A DNA stretch of 64,000 nt from Actinomadura oligospora ATCC 43269 (GCF_000518265.1 NZ_KI912410.1:848774-912773); one strand, 5' to 3'. Positions 51,663 to 60,605 are shown, counted from the first letter of the stretch. Notes: generated by a model from the letters alone, not told the origin. Made by a program: numbers and translations.

Positions 51663-53416
51663 ACGCCCTCACCTTCCGGTCACTGACCATCGACGTCCCC
51701 GGTCGCCGGGTCGTGGACGGCCTGGACCTGACCGTTCCCCGCGGACGGGTCGTCGCGCTGGTGGGACCGTCCGGCAGTGGAAAGTCGCTGACGGCGCGCT
51801 CGGTCGTCGGACTGCACCGCGAGGGCGTCCGGGTCGGCGGCTCGATCCTGCTCGGCGAGACCGACCTGCTGTCGCTGTCCCCGCGAGAGCTGCGGGCCGT
51901 CCGGGGGAGCCGCGTCGGGTACGCCTTCCAGGACGCCCTGGCCAGCCTCAACCCCACGATCACCATCGGCCACCACCTCACCGAAACCCTCCACGCCCAC
52001 GGATCGGCGGGCGACGGGCGGGAGGCGTTGTGGCGGTGTGGGTTGGATGCGGACGTGGTCTGGGGTGCGCGGCCGTTCGAGTTGTCCGGGGGGCAGGCGC
52101 AGCGCGCCGCGCTGGCGCTCGCGACCGTCCTCGGCCCGGACGTGCTGATCGCGGACGAGGTGACCACCGCGCTCGACCCGGTCACGCAGGCCGAGGTGCT
52201 GGACGCCGTCCGCGCCCAGGCCCTGGACGAGGAGCGGGCCGTCCTGCTGATCACACACGACCTCGCCGTCGCGGCGCGCTGGGCGGACGAGGTCGCCGTC
52301 ATCACGGACGGCCGCATCGTCGAACACGGCCCGTCCGGAACCGTCCTCGCCGAGCCGCAGCACCCTTTCACCCGCGAACTGGTCGCCGCCGCGCGCCTGG
52401 ACCCGCCCGCGCGAGTTCGGGGCGAGCCGCAGGTGGCCGTGGAGATGTCGCCGCACCCGGCCCCGTCCGCGCGCGTTCCAGCTGAGCCGGGCGGTCTGGT
52501 CGAGCCGGGCGGTCTGGTGAAGCCGGGCGGTCTGGTTGAGCCGGGTGGTCTAGGCGAGCCGGGCGGTCCGGGGCCAGGCGGTCTGGTCGGTCCGGGTGAG
52601 CCGGGTGGTCCGGGCGGTTCGGGTCTGGGCGGTTCGGGTGAGCCGGGGGCGTTGGTGATGTCGTTGCGTGGGGTGCGGCGCGTTCTGGGCGGAAGCGGGC
52701 GCGTCGCGCGTCGAGGTCGGACGACGGTCGCGCTCGACGGCGTCGGCTTCGACGTCCGGGAGGGCGAGGCCGTCGCGGTCGTCGGACGCAGCGGATCGGG
52801 GAAGTCCACGCTGGTCGGAGTGCTCGCCGCGCTCGACCGTCCACAGGACGGCCAGGTCCTTGCGGGAGGCCGGGACGTGTGGTCACTGCCCGACCGCGAC
52901 CGCCGCGCCCTGCGTCGCCGCACCGGCCTGGTCTTCCAGGACGCCCTCGCCTCCTTCGACCCCCGTCACACCGTCCACCAGGTGATCGCCGAGGCCGGGG
53001 CGACCCGCGCGGACGTGGCGGCCCTGCTCACCCGGGTCGGCCTCGATCCGGAGCTGGCGGAGCGCAGGCCGAGGACGCTGTCGGGCGGGGAGCGTCAGCG
53101 GGTCGCGCTCGCGCGGGCGCTGGCGTCGCGGCCCCGGGTCCTGCTCGCGGACGAGCCGACCACCGGCCTGGACGTGATCACGCAGGAGCGGGTCCTCGCC
53201 CTGCTGGACGAGCTGCGCCGGGACGAGGGTCTCGCGATCGTGTTCGTCACCCACGACCTGCGGGTGGCGCGCCGCGTCGCGGGCCGCGTGGTCGTCCTGG
53301 CCGGGGGACGCGTGGTGGACGACCTGCCCGCCGCCGACCTCGAATCCACCCGGACGGCGGCGGAGACGGCCGCCCTCCTGGCGTCCACGCCCACGCTGCG
53401 CCAGCCGACCGCCTGA
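51659..53416 (+). CDS. Fused dual ABC transporter ATP-binding protein (DppD-DppF-like)
   Basis: A 585-residue protein with two nucleotide-binding domains in one chain. Domain 1 (about 1-250): Walker A GPSGSGKS, signature LSGGQAQR, Walker B VLIADEVTTALD, switch His in LITHDLA. Domain 2 (about 340-580): GRSGSGKS, LSGGERQR, VLLADEPTTGLD, VTHDLR. They are joined by a Gly/Pro repeat linker encoded by 18-nt repeats. The HPFTRELV segment after domain 1 is typical of oligopeptide/nickel ATPases. It powers the two permeases with which it is coupled. Confidence 0.95.
   Translation: MNALTFRSLTIDVPGRRVVDGLDLTVPRGRVVALVGPSGSGKSLTARSVVGLHREGVRVGGSILLGETDLLSLSPRELRAVRGSRVGYAFQDALASLNPTITIGHHLTETLHAHGSAGDGREALWRCGLDADVVWGARPFELSGGQAQRAALALATVLGPDVLIADEVTTALDPVTQAEVLDAVRAQALDEERAVLLITHDLAVAARWADEVAVITDGRIVEHGPSGTVLAEPQHPFTRELVAAARLDPPARVRGEPQVAVEMSPHPAPSARVPAEPGGLVEPGGLVKPGGLVEPGGLGEPGGPGPGGLVGPGEPGGPGGSGLGGSGEPGALVMSLRGVRRVLGGSGRVARRGRTTVALDGVGFDVREGEAVAVVGRSGSGKSTLVGVLAALDRPQDGQVLAGGRDVWSLPDRDRRALRRRTGLVFQDALASFDPRHTVHQVIAEAGATRADVAALLTRVGLDPELAERRPRTLSGGERQRVALARALASRPRVLLADEPTTGLDVITQERVLALLDELRRDEGLAIVFVTHDLRVARRVAGRVVVLAGGRVVDDLPAADLESTRTAAETAALLASTPTLRQPTA
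52484..52573. repeat. Five tandem 18-nt repeats encoding the EPGGLV linker
   Basis: Units start at 52484, 52502, 52520, 52538 and 52556, all variants of gagccgggcggtctggtc. They encode EPGGLV-type hexapeptides between the two ATPase domains. Degenerate copies continue to about 52640. Confidence 0.85.
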
Positions 53417-53488
53417 TCGTCCGGGCAGGCGGTCTCACCAGTCAAAACTCATTCGCCGGACGAATCGGGCGGAGCGTAATCTCCGGAC

Positions 53489-54124
53489 ATGGTGTCCCCC
53501 GAACGTCTGCTGGCCTTCTGCGCCTTGGCCACAGTGATCATCCTCGTCCCCGGGCCGTCCGTGCTGTTCGTCGTCGGGCGCGCGCTCGCCCACGGCCGCC
53601 GGACGGCCCTCACGAGCGTCGCCGGGAACGAGGTCGGCGCGCTCACGCTCTCCCTGGCCGTCGCCTTCGGCATCGGCTCGCTCGTCGCCGAGTCCGCGCT
53701 GCTCTTCACGACGATCAAGCTGGTCGGCGCGGTCTACCTGGTCTACCTGGGCGTCCAGGCCGTCCGGCAGCGGCGCAAGCTGACCGAGGCGCTCGGCGGG
53801 ACGGACGCCTCGGCCGGACGCCGCGCCTTCTGGCAGGGCCTGGTCGTCGGCGTCACCAACCCGAAGACCAGCGTGTTCTTCGCCGCCGTCCTGCCCCAGT
53901 TCGTGGACCGGAGCGCCGGGCACGTTCCGCTCCAGATGGCCCTGTTCGGCCTGATCTTCTGCGCGATCGCGCTGGTCCTCGACAGCGTGTGGGGCCTGGC
54001 CGCCGCGTCCGCGCGCACCTGGCTCGCCCGCTCCCCGCGCCGCCTCGCGGCGATCGGCGGCACCGGCGGCCTGATGATGATCGGCCTGGGCTTCGCCGTC
54101 GCCACGACCGGCCAGAAGAACTGA
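53489..54124 (+). CDS. LysE-family transporter
   Basis: A 211-residue membrane exporter, about six helices, with LVPGPSVLFVVGRALAHGRRTALTSVAGNEVG near the N-terminus and GLVVGVTNPKTSVFFAAVLPQFV near residue 115. Same family as the gene at 39.4 kb but only distantly similar. Substrate unknown; monocistronic or followed by the DHFR-like gene 83 bases later. Confidence 0.93.
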   Translation: MVSPERLLAFCALATVIILVPGPSVLFVVGRALAHGRRTALTSVAGNEVGALTLSLAVAFGIGSLVAESALLFTTIKLVGAVYLVYLGVQAVRQRRKLTEALGGTDASAGRRAFWQGLVVGVTNPKTSVFFAAVLPQFVDRSAGHVPLQMALFGLIFCAIALVLDSVWGLAAASARTWLARSPRRLAAIGGTGGLMMIGLGFAVATTGQKN

Positions 54125-54207
54125 CAAGAAAGTCCCGGACGGGATGTAGAGGACGTCCGGACCGCTCCGACTCCAGGGTGAAGGCACCGACGAGAAGGAG
54201 CGGAACG

Positions 54208-54774
54208 ATGCGGAAGCTGACCTACTTCATCCACACCAGCGCCGACGGGCACGTCGTGGGCCCGAAGGGCGAGTTCGACTGGCCGGTCATGGGCCCGGAG
54301 CTGTCGGACCACTCCTTCGAGCTCGACGAGGAGAACGACATCACCCTCTACGGCCGCGTGACCTGGGAGATGATGGAGTCCTGGTGGCCGGACGCGGAGT
54401 CCAGGACCGACCACCCGCACGTCGTCCGGTACGCGCCGGTCTGGCGCGCGTCCCGGAAGATGGTCATCTCCCGGACGCTCGAGAAGAGCGACTGGGCCGA
54501 GAGGATCATCGGGTCCGACCTCGCCGCGGAGGTCCGCGAGCTGAAGGAGGAGGACGGCAAGGGCCTGCTCCTCATGGGCGGCGCCCGCGCCGCGACCTCG
54601 CTCGCCCGGCTGGGCCTGCTCGACGAGGTGCGGATCGGCGTCCACCCGGTCATCCTCGGCGGGGGAGTGTCCCTGTTCCCCGGCCTGGACCGGCGGCTCG
54701 GCCTGCGCCTCCTCGAGGCCCCGCGCACCTTCGACGAGGGCGTCGTCATGCACCGCTACGCGGTGACGTCCTGA
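54208..54774 (+). CDS. Dihydrofolate reductase-like protein
   Basis: A 188-residue RibD-C/DHFR-fold protein: LTYFIHTSADGHVVGPKGEFDW at the start, LYGRVTWEMMESWW near 45, LLLMGGARAATSLARLGLLDEVRIGVHPVILGGGVSLF near 125-160. Likely an NADPH-dependent reductase of unknown substrate. The ATG follows GAAGGAG. Its last 29 bases overlap the 3' end of the opposite MFS gene. Confidence 0.9.
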   Translation: MRKLTYFIHTSADGHVVGPKGEFDWPVMGPELSDHSFELDEENDITLYGRVTWEMMESWWPDAESRTDHPHVVRYAPVWRASRKMVISRTLEKSDWAERIIGSDLAAEVRELKEEDGKGLLLMGGARAATSLARLGLLDEVRIGVHPVILGGGVSLFPGLDRRLGLRLLEAPRTFDEGVVMHRYAVTS

Positions 54775-56158
54775 CCAGCGGCCGTTCCGTGTGCGACGCA
54801 GGGACCCGGTCCCGATCCCGGACGAGGAGGAGGACGCTCGCGGCGGCGACCAGCGCGAGCGTCCCCGCCGTCGCGTACGCGGCGGACAGCCCGGAGGCGA
54901 ACCCGGCCGCGTCGTGCGAGACGGCCGGGTCGCCGGGCACCGCCGCGCGGAACACCGCGCCGAGCACCGCGACGCCGAGCGCGTAGCCGAGCTGACGCAG
55001 CGCCCCGACCGCCCCGGACGCCATCCCGCCGCGCTCCGCCGGGACGGCCCCGACCGCCGCCGCCGTCACGTTCGGTAGCGCCAGACCGGCCCCGATCCCC
55101 GTCACGACCAGGCCCGGGACGAGATCCGTCCAGCCCGCGTCCGCCGTGAGGAACGCCTGCGCGAACCCGCCGACCCCGATCAGCGCGAGGCCGCCGCCGA
55201 CCGTCCAGCGTGGTGAGACGCCGTGCAACAGCCGTCCGGCCAGCAGGGACGTCGCGAACGACACGGCTGGGAGCGGCAGGATCACCAGGCCCGCCTCCAT
55301 CGGCGACAGCCCGAGCACCGCCCGCAGCCACAGCGACGTGTCGATCAGCGTCGCGAACGCCGCCCCCGACATGGCCAGCGACCCGATCATCACCCCCACG
55401 AACCTCGGACGCCGGAAAAGCCCCAGGTCAAGCGTCGGATAGGCCGTCCGCCGCTGGACGACCGCGAACCCCGCGAGAGCCACCCCGGCCACCACGACCG
55501 CGATCCACAGCGTGTCGCCGCCGCGTGTCAGCCCGTACGTGAGCGCCCCCGCCGCGACCGCGAACAGCGCGATGCCCGGAACGTCCAGCCGCCGCGCGTC
55601 CGGATTCCGCGACTCGCGCACCCGCCGCAGCGTCACCGCGATCGCGACCGCGCTGACCGGCAGGTTCACCAGGAAGATCCACCGCCAGCCCAGGTGCTGC
55701 GTGAGCACCCCGCCCAGGATCGGCCCGATCCCGGACGCCGCCCCCGACACCGCGCCCCACACGCCGAACGCCACGCTGCGCTCGCGCCCCTCGTAGGACG
55801 CGGCGATCAGCGCCACCGTCGTCGCGAACATCGCCGCCGCGCCCACGCCCTGCACCGCCCGCGCCGCCACGAGCGTCGCCGCGTCCGGCGCGAGCCCGCT
55901 GACCAGCGAGGACGCCGCGAACACCACCAGTCCGACCACGTACAGCCGCCGCCGTCCGATCCGGTCGGCGAGCGTCCCCGCGCCCATCAGCAACGCGGCG
56001 AGGGTGAGCGCGTAGACGTCCATCACCCACTGCAACGCGCCGAACGTCGTGCCGAGCCCGCGCGCCATGTCGGGCAGCGCCACCGTCACGATGTTCACGT
56101 CCACCAGCAGCATGAACGCGCCGAGGCACACCGCCGTCAGCGGTCCCCACCTGCCCAT
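54746..56158 (-). CDS. MFS transporter, DHA2 (14-helix) drug efflux type
   Basis: A 470-residue proton-driven exporter with 14 predicted helices. Motif A is GAGTLADRIGRRRLYVVG near residue 60, and GIGPILGGVLTQHLGWRWIFLVNLPVSA is motif C followed by the DHA2 signature. Related pumps export drugs, dyes or endogenous antibiotics. It is divergent from an Lrp-type regulator, 117 bp away, a likely controller. Ends inside the convergent DHFR-like gene. Confidence 0.94.
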   Translation of the reverse strand: MGRWGPLTAVCLGAFMLLVDVNIVTVALPDMARGLGTTFGALQWVMDVYALTLAALLMGAGTLADRIGRRRLYVVGLVVFAASSLVSGLAPDAATLVAARAVQGVGAAAMFATTVALIAASYEGRERSVAFGVWGAVSGAASGIGPILGGVLTQHLGWRWIFLVNLPVSAVAIAVTLRRVRESRNPDARRLDVPGIALFAVAAGALTYGLTRGGDTLWIAVVVAGVALAGFAVVQRRTAYPTLDLGLFRRPRFVGVMIGSLAMSGAAFATLIDTSLWLRAVLGLSPMEAGLVILPLPAVSFATSLLAGRLLHGVSPRWTVGGGLALIGVGGFAQAFLTADAGWTDLVPGLVVTGIGAGLALPNVTAAAVGAVPAERGGMASGAVGALRQLGYALGVAVLGAVFRAAVPGDPAVSHDAAGFASGLSAAYATAGTLALVAAASVLLLVRDRDRVPASHTERPLVRTSPRSGA

Positions 56159-56275
56159 ATCCGGATCCTTTCGAGTCGCTCAGATCGAACCCCACGACTC
56201 TCGGCCGCTCACCGCCACCAAAGCGACAAAGAAGCACCCGAATGAACAGATTTCGACATCACGTACGCTGCCGTG

Positions 56276-57241
56276 GTGGATATCGACGAGCTCGACCGGC
56301 AGCTGATCCATGCGCTGCAACTCGACGGACGCGCCCCGTTCAGCCGGATCGCCGAGATCCTCGACGTCTCCGACCAGACCGTCGCCCGCCGCTACCGCCG
56401 CCTCCGCTCGGCGGACCTCCTGCGCGTCGTCGCCGTCCCGCCCGCCGGATACCTCGCCCACGGACGCTGGGTGCTCCGCCTGCGTTGCGCGCCCGGCGCG
56501 GCCCTCTCCGTCGCCGAGGCCCTGGCCCGCCGCGACGACACCGCCTGGGTCCAACTCGCCTCAGGCGGGACGGAGGTCCAGTGCATCACCCGGGCCAGCA
56601 CCCCGGACGAGGCCGAACACCTCCTGCTCGACAGACTCCCGCGCACGAACCGCATCGTCGACGTCGCGGCCCACTCCGTCCTGCACGTCTTCTACGGCTC
56701 GCCCAGCCCGATCCGCCTCCTGGACGCCCTGACCCCCGAACAGGCCGCCGCCCTCAACCCGCACCCGGAGTTCGTCGCCGACCCCGCCGACATCCCCCAG
56801 TGCAGCGCGGACGACCGTCCCCTCCTGGACGTCCTCGCGCGCGACGGCCGCACGGCCCTCCCGGACCTCGCCGCCGAGACCGGCTGGTCCGCGTCCACCG
56901 TCCGCCGCCGCGTCGAGCACCTGCGCGCCCTCGGCGCCCTGCACTTCTACGCCGAGTTCGACCTCCGCCTCGTCGGCCTGAACCACAGCACCCGCCTCTG
57001 GATGACCGTCACCCCGTCCGACCTGGACGCCGCCGGACGCGCCCTGGCCACCCACCCCGAGGTCGTCTTCGCCGCCGCCACCAGCGGAAACACCAACCTG
57101 TCCGCCACCGTCCTCTGCCGCGACCCCCACGACCTCTACCGCTACCTCACCGGCCGCGTCGCCGCCCTCCCCGGCGTCACCCACGTCGAGACCACCCCTG
57201 TCATCCGCAACCTCAAACGCCTCGGCCGCCTCCTCCACTGA
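56276..57241 (+). CDS. Lrp/AsnC-family regulator with duplicated modules
   Basis: A 321-residue protein with two Lrp-like units in one chain. The first helix-turn-helix lies at about 3-45 (IDELDRQLIHALQLDGRAPFSRIAEILDVSDQTVARRYRRL), the second at about 182-225 (DRPLLDVLARDGRTALPDLAAETGWSASTVRRRVEHL), each followed by a ligand-binding-type domain. Such double Lrp proteins mimic a dimer. GTG at 56276 or the adjacent GTG at 56273 starts it; TACGCT lies only a few bases upstream, so the mRNA may be leaderless. Probably regulates the divergent MFS pump. Confidence 0.92.
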   Translation: MDIDELDRQLIHALQLDGRAPFSRIAEILDVSDQTVARRYRRLRSADLLRVVAVPPAGYLAHGRWVLRLRCAPGAALSVAEALARRDDTAWVQLASGGTEVQCITRASTPDEAEHLLLDRLPRTNRIVDVAAHSVLHVFYGSPSPIRLLDALTPEQAAALNPHPEFVADPADIPQCSADDRPLLDVLARDGRTALPDLAAETGWSASTVRRRVEHLRALGALHFYAEFDLRLVGLNHSTRLWMTVTPSDLDAAGRALATHPEVVFAAATSGNTNLSATVLCRDPHDLYRYLTGRVAALPGVTHVETTPVIRNLKRLGRLLH

Positions 57242-57300
57242 GTACCGCTCTGAGTACGCGAACGCTGGGGAACCCGGACCTCGCCCGGAATCCTGGAGGC

Positions 57301-57720
57301 ATGACGTCCGACACCTCCCGCCACCACACCGGTCACGGCCTCACCCTCGCGCGCGTCCTGCTCGGCGTGCAGTCCGTGCTCATGGCCGTCCCGGCGGGCT
57401 ACCTGGTCGTCGCGGGCTCGCAGGAAGCGCGGTCCACGGACAAGCTGACCGCCGACCTCTCGCAGGTCGTCGTGGTCCTGGGCCTGTTCGTCGGCGTGTT
57501 CGCCCTGGCCGCCGCGGGCTGCGCCTGGAAACTGGCGTCCGGGAGGGGCGTCCGGATCGCGACGCTCGTCCTCGAAGTGCTGATCGCCGTGATCTGCGTC
57601 CCGCAGAGCCTGGCCACCGTGGAGGAGCCGATCCCGTACGCCTTCCCCGCGATGGCCGTCCTCGCGACGACCGTCGTCGTCCTCGTGGCCCTGAACCTGA
57701 ACGTCAGCGGTCGACGGTGA
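57301..57720 (+). CDS. Small four-helix membrane protein
   Basis: A 139-residue protein with four hydrophobic segments at about 17-38, 55-75, 83-100 and 113-133 and no recognisable motif. It follows the Lrp gene by 59 bases on the same strand. Its last 17 bases overlap the opposite quinone-reductase-like gene. Function unknown. Confidence 0.75.
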   Translation: MTSDTSRHHTGHGLTLARVLLGVQSVLMAVPAGYLVVAGSQEARSTDKLTADLSQVVVVLGLFVGVFALAAAGCAWKLASGRGVRIATLVLEVLIAVICVPQSLATVEEPIPYAFPAMAVLATTVVVLVALNLNVSGRR

Positions 57721-58702
57721 CGACGATCTTGCCGACCTGGTTGTTCGCCGCCATGTAGCGGTGCGCCTCGACGATGTCCCCGAGCTCGAACGTCCGGTCC
57801 ACGACGGGACGGAACGCCCCCGACCGCAGCCCCGAGTTCACGTACGCGACCGCCCGCCGCATCCGCTCCGGGTCGTGGGACGTCTCGCGCATCGTGAACG
57901 TCCGCATGCTGACGGGCGGCATCCCCAGGTCGAACCCCGGGAACGGCGTCGGCTGCCCGCTGAGCATCCCGTACTCGATCATCATCCCGTCCGGCGCGAC
58001 GACCTTCATCAGGTCGAGGACGCCCGGACCCGCGACCGCGTCGAAGACGAACTCCGCGCCCCGTCCACCGGTCAGCTCGCGGACGCGCTCGACCATGTCC
58101 TCGGTGTCGGTCACGATCACGTGCTCCGCGCCGAGCTTGAGCAGCGCGTCCTTCTTGCCCTCGCCCCGCGTCAGCGCGATCGCCGTCGCGCCCGTCCGCT
58201 CGGCGACCTGCAACGCCGCGAGCGCCACACTGCTGGACGCCGCGTTCAGCACGACCGTGTCACCCGGACGCATCCCGCCGACCTCGACCAGCCCGCCGTA
58301 CGCCGTCACGTAGGGCATCCACACCGCCGCGCCGTCGACCGCGCTCACAGAGTCCGGTCTGGCCAGCACCGCGTGCGCCGGGACGATCGCCTGCTCGCCG
58401 TACACCCCGTAGTCGTTCTGCGAGAACGCGGGCATCGTGCTGACCGAGTCGCCCACCGCGATCCCGTCGACACCCTCACCCACGGCCTCGACAACCCCTG
58501 CGGCCTCGTACCCGAGCTTCGCCGGGAACTGCTTCACCGGCTCGATGTACCGCCCGGAGCGGAACAGCGCCTCGGCCCGGTTGAGCCCGAACGCGTCCAC
58601 CCGGATCCGCACCTCGCCGGGCCCCGGGTCGCCGACCTCGACGTCCTCGATCCGCATCACCTCGGGGCCGCCGAGCTCGTGGAACAACACCGTCCTGGCC
58701 AT
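57704..58702 (-). CDS. Zinc-independent MDR-family oxidoreductase (quinone reductase-like)
   Basis: A 332-residue medium-chain dehydrogenase/reductase. The N-terminal GroES-like domain contains VDAFGLNRAEALFRSGRY, LGYEAAGVVEAVGEGV and a YVTAYGGLVEVGGMRPGDTV motif. A Rossmann domain for NADPH follows (VVLNAASSSVALAALQVAERTGATAIALTR). The zinc ligands of alcohol dehydrogenases are absent, so it fits the NADPH:quinone reductase/zeta-crystallin branch. It is divergent from an ArsR repressor with a palindrome between, so probably induced by electrophiles or similar stress. Confidence 0.93.
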   Translation of the reverse strand: MARTVLFHELGGPEVMRIEDVEVGDPGPGEVRIRVDAFGLNRAEALFRSGRYIEPVKQFPAKLGYEAAGVVEAVGEGVDGIAVGDSVSTMPAFSQNDYGVYGEQAIVPAHAVLARPDSVSAVDGAAVWMPYVTAYGGLVEVGGMRPGDTVVLNAASSSVALAALQVAERTGATAIALTRGEGKKDALLKLGAEHVIVTDTEDMVERVRELTGGRGAEFVFDAVAGPGVLDLMKVVAPDGMMIEYGMLSGQPTPFPGFDLGMPPVSMRTFTMRETSHDPERMRRAVAYVNSGLRSGAFRPVVDRTFELGDIVEAHRYMAANNQVGKIVVTVDR

Positions 58703-58768
58703 AGTGGACCGTCCTTCCGATCGTCTCCGTCCAACGGATGATCAGTGAACGCCTAAGTTCGACCGATG

Positions 58769-58779
58769 TCAAACTTTGA
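58769..58779. promoter_or_regulatory. Putative ArsR operator (TCAAA-C-TTTGA)
   Basis: A perfect 11-bp palindrome in the short gap between the divergent oxidoreductase and ArsR genes. It would overlap the regulator's promoter. Confidence 0.6.
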
Positions 58780-58801
58780 TCGCTGTCGTACTATGGCCCG
58801 C

Positions 58802-59122
58802 ATGGACGACCGCACCCCACCCCACCCGTCCGTCCAGGACGTGACGCTCCAGCAGATCCTCGAGGCCCTCGTCGACCCCGTCCGCCGCAGCATCGTCACC
58901 CGCCTCTGGGACTCCGACACCGACATCAAGTGCGGCGGCTTCGACCTCACGGTCAGCAAGTCCACCGCCACCCACCACTTCAACGTCCTCAGAGAAGCCG
59001 GCCTCATCCGACAGCACTACGCAGGCACCGCCCGAATGAACACCCTCCGCCGCGACGAACTAGAGCAGACCTTCCCCGGCCTCCTAAAAGCCATAGTCAC
59101 CGCCGCCCACCGCCAACAATGA
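58802..59122 (+). CDS. ArsR-family transcriptional repressor
   Basis: A 106-residue winged-helix regulator: LQQILEALVDPVRRSIVTRLW, then the recognition helix SKSTATHHFNVLREAGLIR and the wing AGTARMNTLRRDEL. A CxG (IKCGG) lies before the recognition helix, but no obvious metal site is seen. Starts at 58766, 58793 or 58802 are possible; 58766 is disfavoured because the TCAAACTTTGA palindrome would then be coding. Likely represses the divergent oxidoreductase gene. Confidence 0.9.
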   Translation: MDDRTPPHPSVQDVTLQQILEALVDPVRRSIVTRLWDSDTDIKCGGFDLTVSKSTATHHFNVLREAGLIRQHYAGTARMNTLRRDELEQTFPGLLKAIVTAAHRQQ

Positions 59123-59189
59123 CCACCCCCCGTCACCGCACCAAAATCAGCCAGCGTCGCCCACTGATACTGAACGTGCCCACCACGCG

Positions 59190-59369
59190 TCAGCGCAGCG
59201 CACTGACAAGCGCGCTCCAATCAGCAAGCCGGACGAACAACGCCCCACCGTCCCGATCCGTGGAATCCCGAACAGCCACGGCGTATCCCGCCACGCGAGC
59301 AACTTCCACGCAGTTGAACTCTTCATCGCTCTGCGACGACTTGCGCCAGGTCAGGTGCTCTCCGCTCAT
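59190..59369 (-). CDS. DUF397 protein (copy 3)
   Basis: A 59-residue protein with the family start LTWRKSSQSDEEFNCVEVA and the AVAVRDS motif. Its ATG overlaps the stop of the preceding DUF397 gene (ATGA). DUF397 proteins occur next to XRE regulators in actinomycetes and are believed to bind and modulate them. Confidence 0.93.
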   Translation of the reverse strand: MSGEHLTWRKSSQSDEEFNCVEVARVAGYAVAVRDSTDRDGGALFVRLADWSALVSALR

Positions 59370-59557
59370 GGCGTGTACTTGCTGAGTGCCGCGTGGAGCG
59401 CGCGCCACTCCTGCTGGTCGAGCGTGAACACTGCGCTACCCGGGAGCTTGGAGTCGCGGACTGCGAGAGCCTCGGCGCTGATGACCGCCACCTCGACCCA
59501 GTTGACCTCCTCGTCGCTGCGGGACGACTTGCGCCAGGCCAAGCGCGACGTGGTCAC
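59366..59557 (-). CDS. DUF397 protein (copy 2)
   Basis: A 63-residue protein: LAWRKSSRSDEEVNWVEVA, then ALAVRDSKLPGSAVFTLDQQEW. Unlike the flanking copies it has Trp instead of Cys in the FNCVEVA position (VNWVEVA), and it keeps the longer C-terminal half. GTG start overlapping the previous stop (GTGA). Confidence 0.93.
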   Translation of the reverse strand: MTTSRLAWRKSSRSDEEVNWVEVAVISAEALAVRDSKLPGSAVFTLDQQEWRALHAALSKYTP

Positions 59558-59748
59558 GTCATGTTGCTTTCGCCGAGCGTTGTGCAGAGCGAGGCCCAGG
59601 CGTTCCGATCGAGTGTCAGAGCCGGGTCGTCGGGGGCCTTGGAATCGCGAATGGCCATTCGCGTGCTGGTGAGGCGTGCAACTTCGACGCAGTTGAACTC
59701 TTCGCCACTGTGACTGGACTTTCTCCAGGTGAGGTCGCCGCGCTTCAT
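59554..59748 (-). CDS. DUF397 protein (copy 1)
   Basis: A 64-residue protein: LTWRKSSHSGEEFNCVEVARL, then MAIRDSKAPDDPALTLDRNAW. Its ATG overlaps the stop of the XRE regulator (ATGA), so it is the first of three coupled DUF397 genes. Confidence 0.93.
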   Translation of the reverse strand: MKRGDLTWRKSSHSGEEFNCVEVARLTSTRMAIRDSKAPDDPALTLDRNAWASLCTTLGESNMT

Positions 59749-60605
59749 GCTGGCTCCTGTCTCCCGTGATCCGCGATGATCGAGTCCAGGTACTCGATCG
59801 AACGCTCGGGGGTGAGGGAAGTCGACTTCAGCGTATCCACGCACGTGACGAAAGTCTTCACCTCGGCACTGGAATCCACGAAGCACAGGGTGCTCTTGCC
59901 TTCCTGGTGAACCAGTGGCTTCGCGCGTTCGAATTCCAGGATGGTGAAGGGCCCGCTCAGCGCGGCATGGGCGCCGGTGTGAAGCGGAATGATCCGCACG
60001 CTGATGTTGGGCCTGGACGCGGCCCGCCTGATGTGGTGCAGCTGCTCTGCCATGGCGCGTGCTCCGCCAACCGGACGGCGCAGGCTCGCCTCGTCGATGA
60101 ACGCCGAGAACATAGGCGGCGCCGGACGGCTGAGGATCGCCTGGCGTCCAAGGCGAGTGGCCACGCGTGTCTCCACTTCAAGTGGAGGGACGCCGCAGGC
60201 CTGCATGACGGCGCGTGTGTACTCGGCAGTCTGCAACAGACCGGGGACGAGTGATGTCTCCACGTCCGTTATGCGGGTCGCCTGGGTCTCGAAGCCGATC
60301 AGAGCCTTGAGTGCGGCCGGGTAAATGCTGTCACCCGGCTCCCACCAGCCGGGCCGTTCGGCGTCTCGGGCCAAGGCGAGGAGCCGCTCTCGGTCGGCGC
60401 CGGTCACGCCGTAAGCCCCGAGGATCGACGCGACCTCCTCCGGGTTGGTGGCGCGGAGCCCGTTCTCGGTGCGGTTCAGCATCGCCGCCGTCCAGCCGAT
60501 GCGCGACGCGGCCTCTCGCGTGCTGAGCCCTGACCGGTCCCGGAGCTCGCGAAGCTCGGCACCCAGGGTGCGTCCACGGGCCGTGGTCGCTTTTCTGCTG
60601 GTCAA
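59745..60605 (-). CDS. XRE-family regulator with DUF5753 domain
   Basis: A 286-residue WhiJ-like protein. An N-terminal XRE helix-turn-helix (about 14-70, LGAELRELRDRSGLSTREAASRIGWTAAMLNRTENG) is followed by a DUF5753 ligand or partner domain (about 95-280, WWEPGDSIYPAALKALIGFETQATRI, VPGLLQTAEYTRAVM, ISVRIIPLHTGAHAALSGPFTILEF). Start is TTG with AGGAGGGG upstream. It is translationally coupled to three DUF397 genes and divergent from a HATPase gene; together they form the classic actinomycete developmental/antibiotic regulatory module. Confidence 0.95.
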   Translation of the reverse strand: MTSRKATTARGRTLGAELRELRDRSGLSTREAASRIGWTAAMLNRTENGLRATNPEEVASILGAYGVTGADRERLLALARDAERPGWWEPGDSIYPAALKALIGFETQATRITDVETSLVPGLLQTAEYTRAVMQACGVPPLEVETRVATRLGRQAILSRPAPPMFSAFIDEASLRRPVGGARAMAEQLHHIRRAASRPNISVRIIPLHTGAHAALSGPFTILEFERAKPLVHQEGKSTLCFVDSSAEVKTFVTCVDTLKSTSLTPERSIEYLDSIIADHGRQEPA

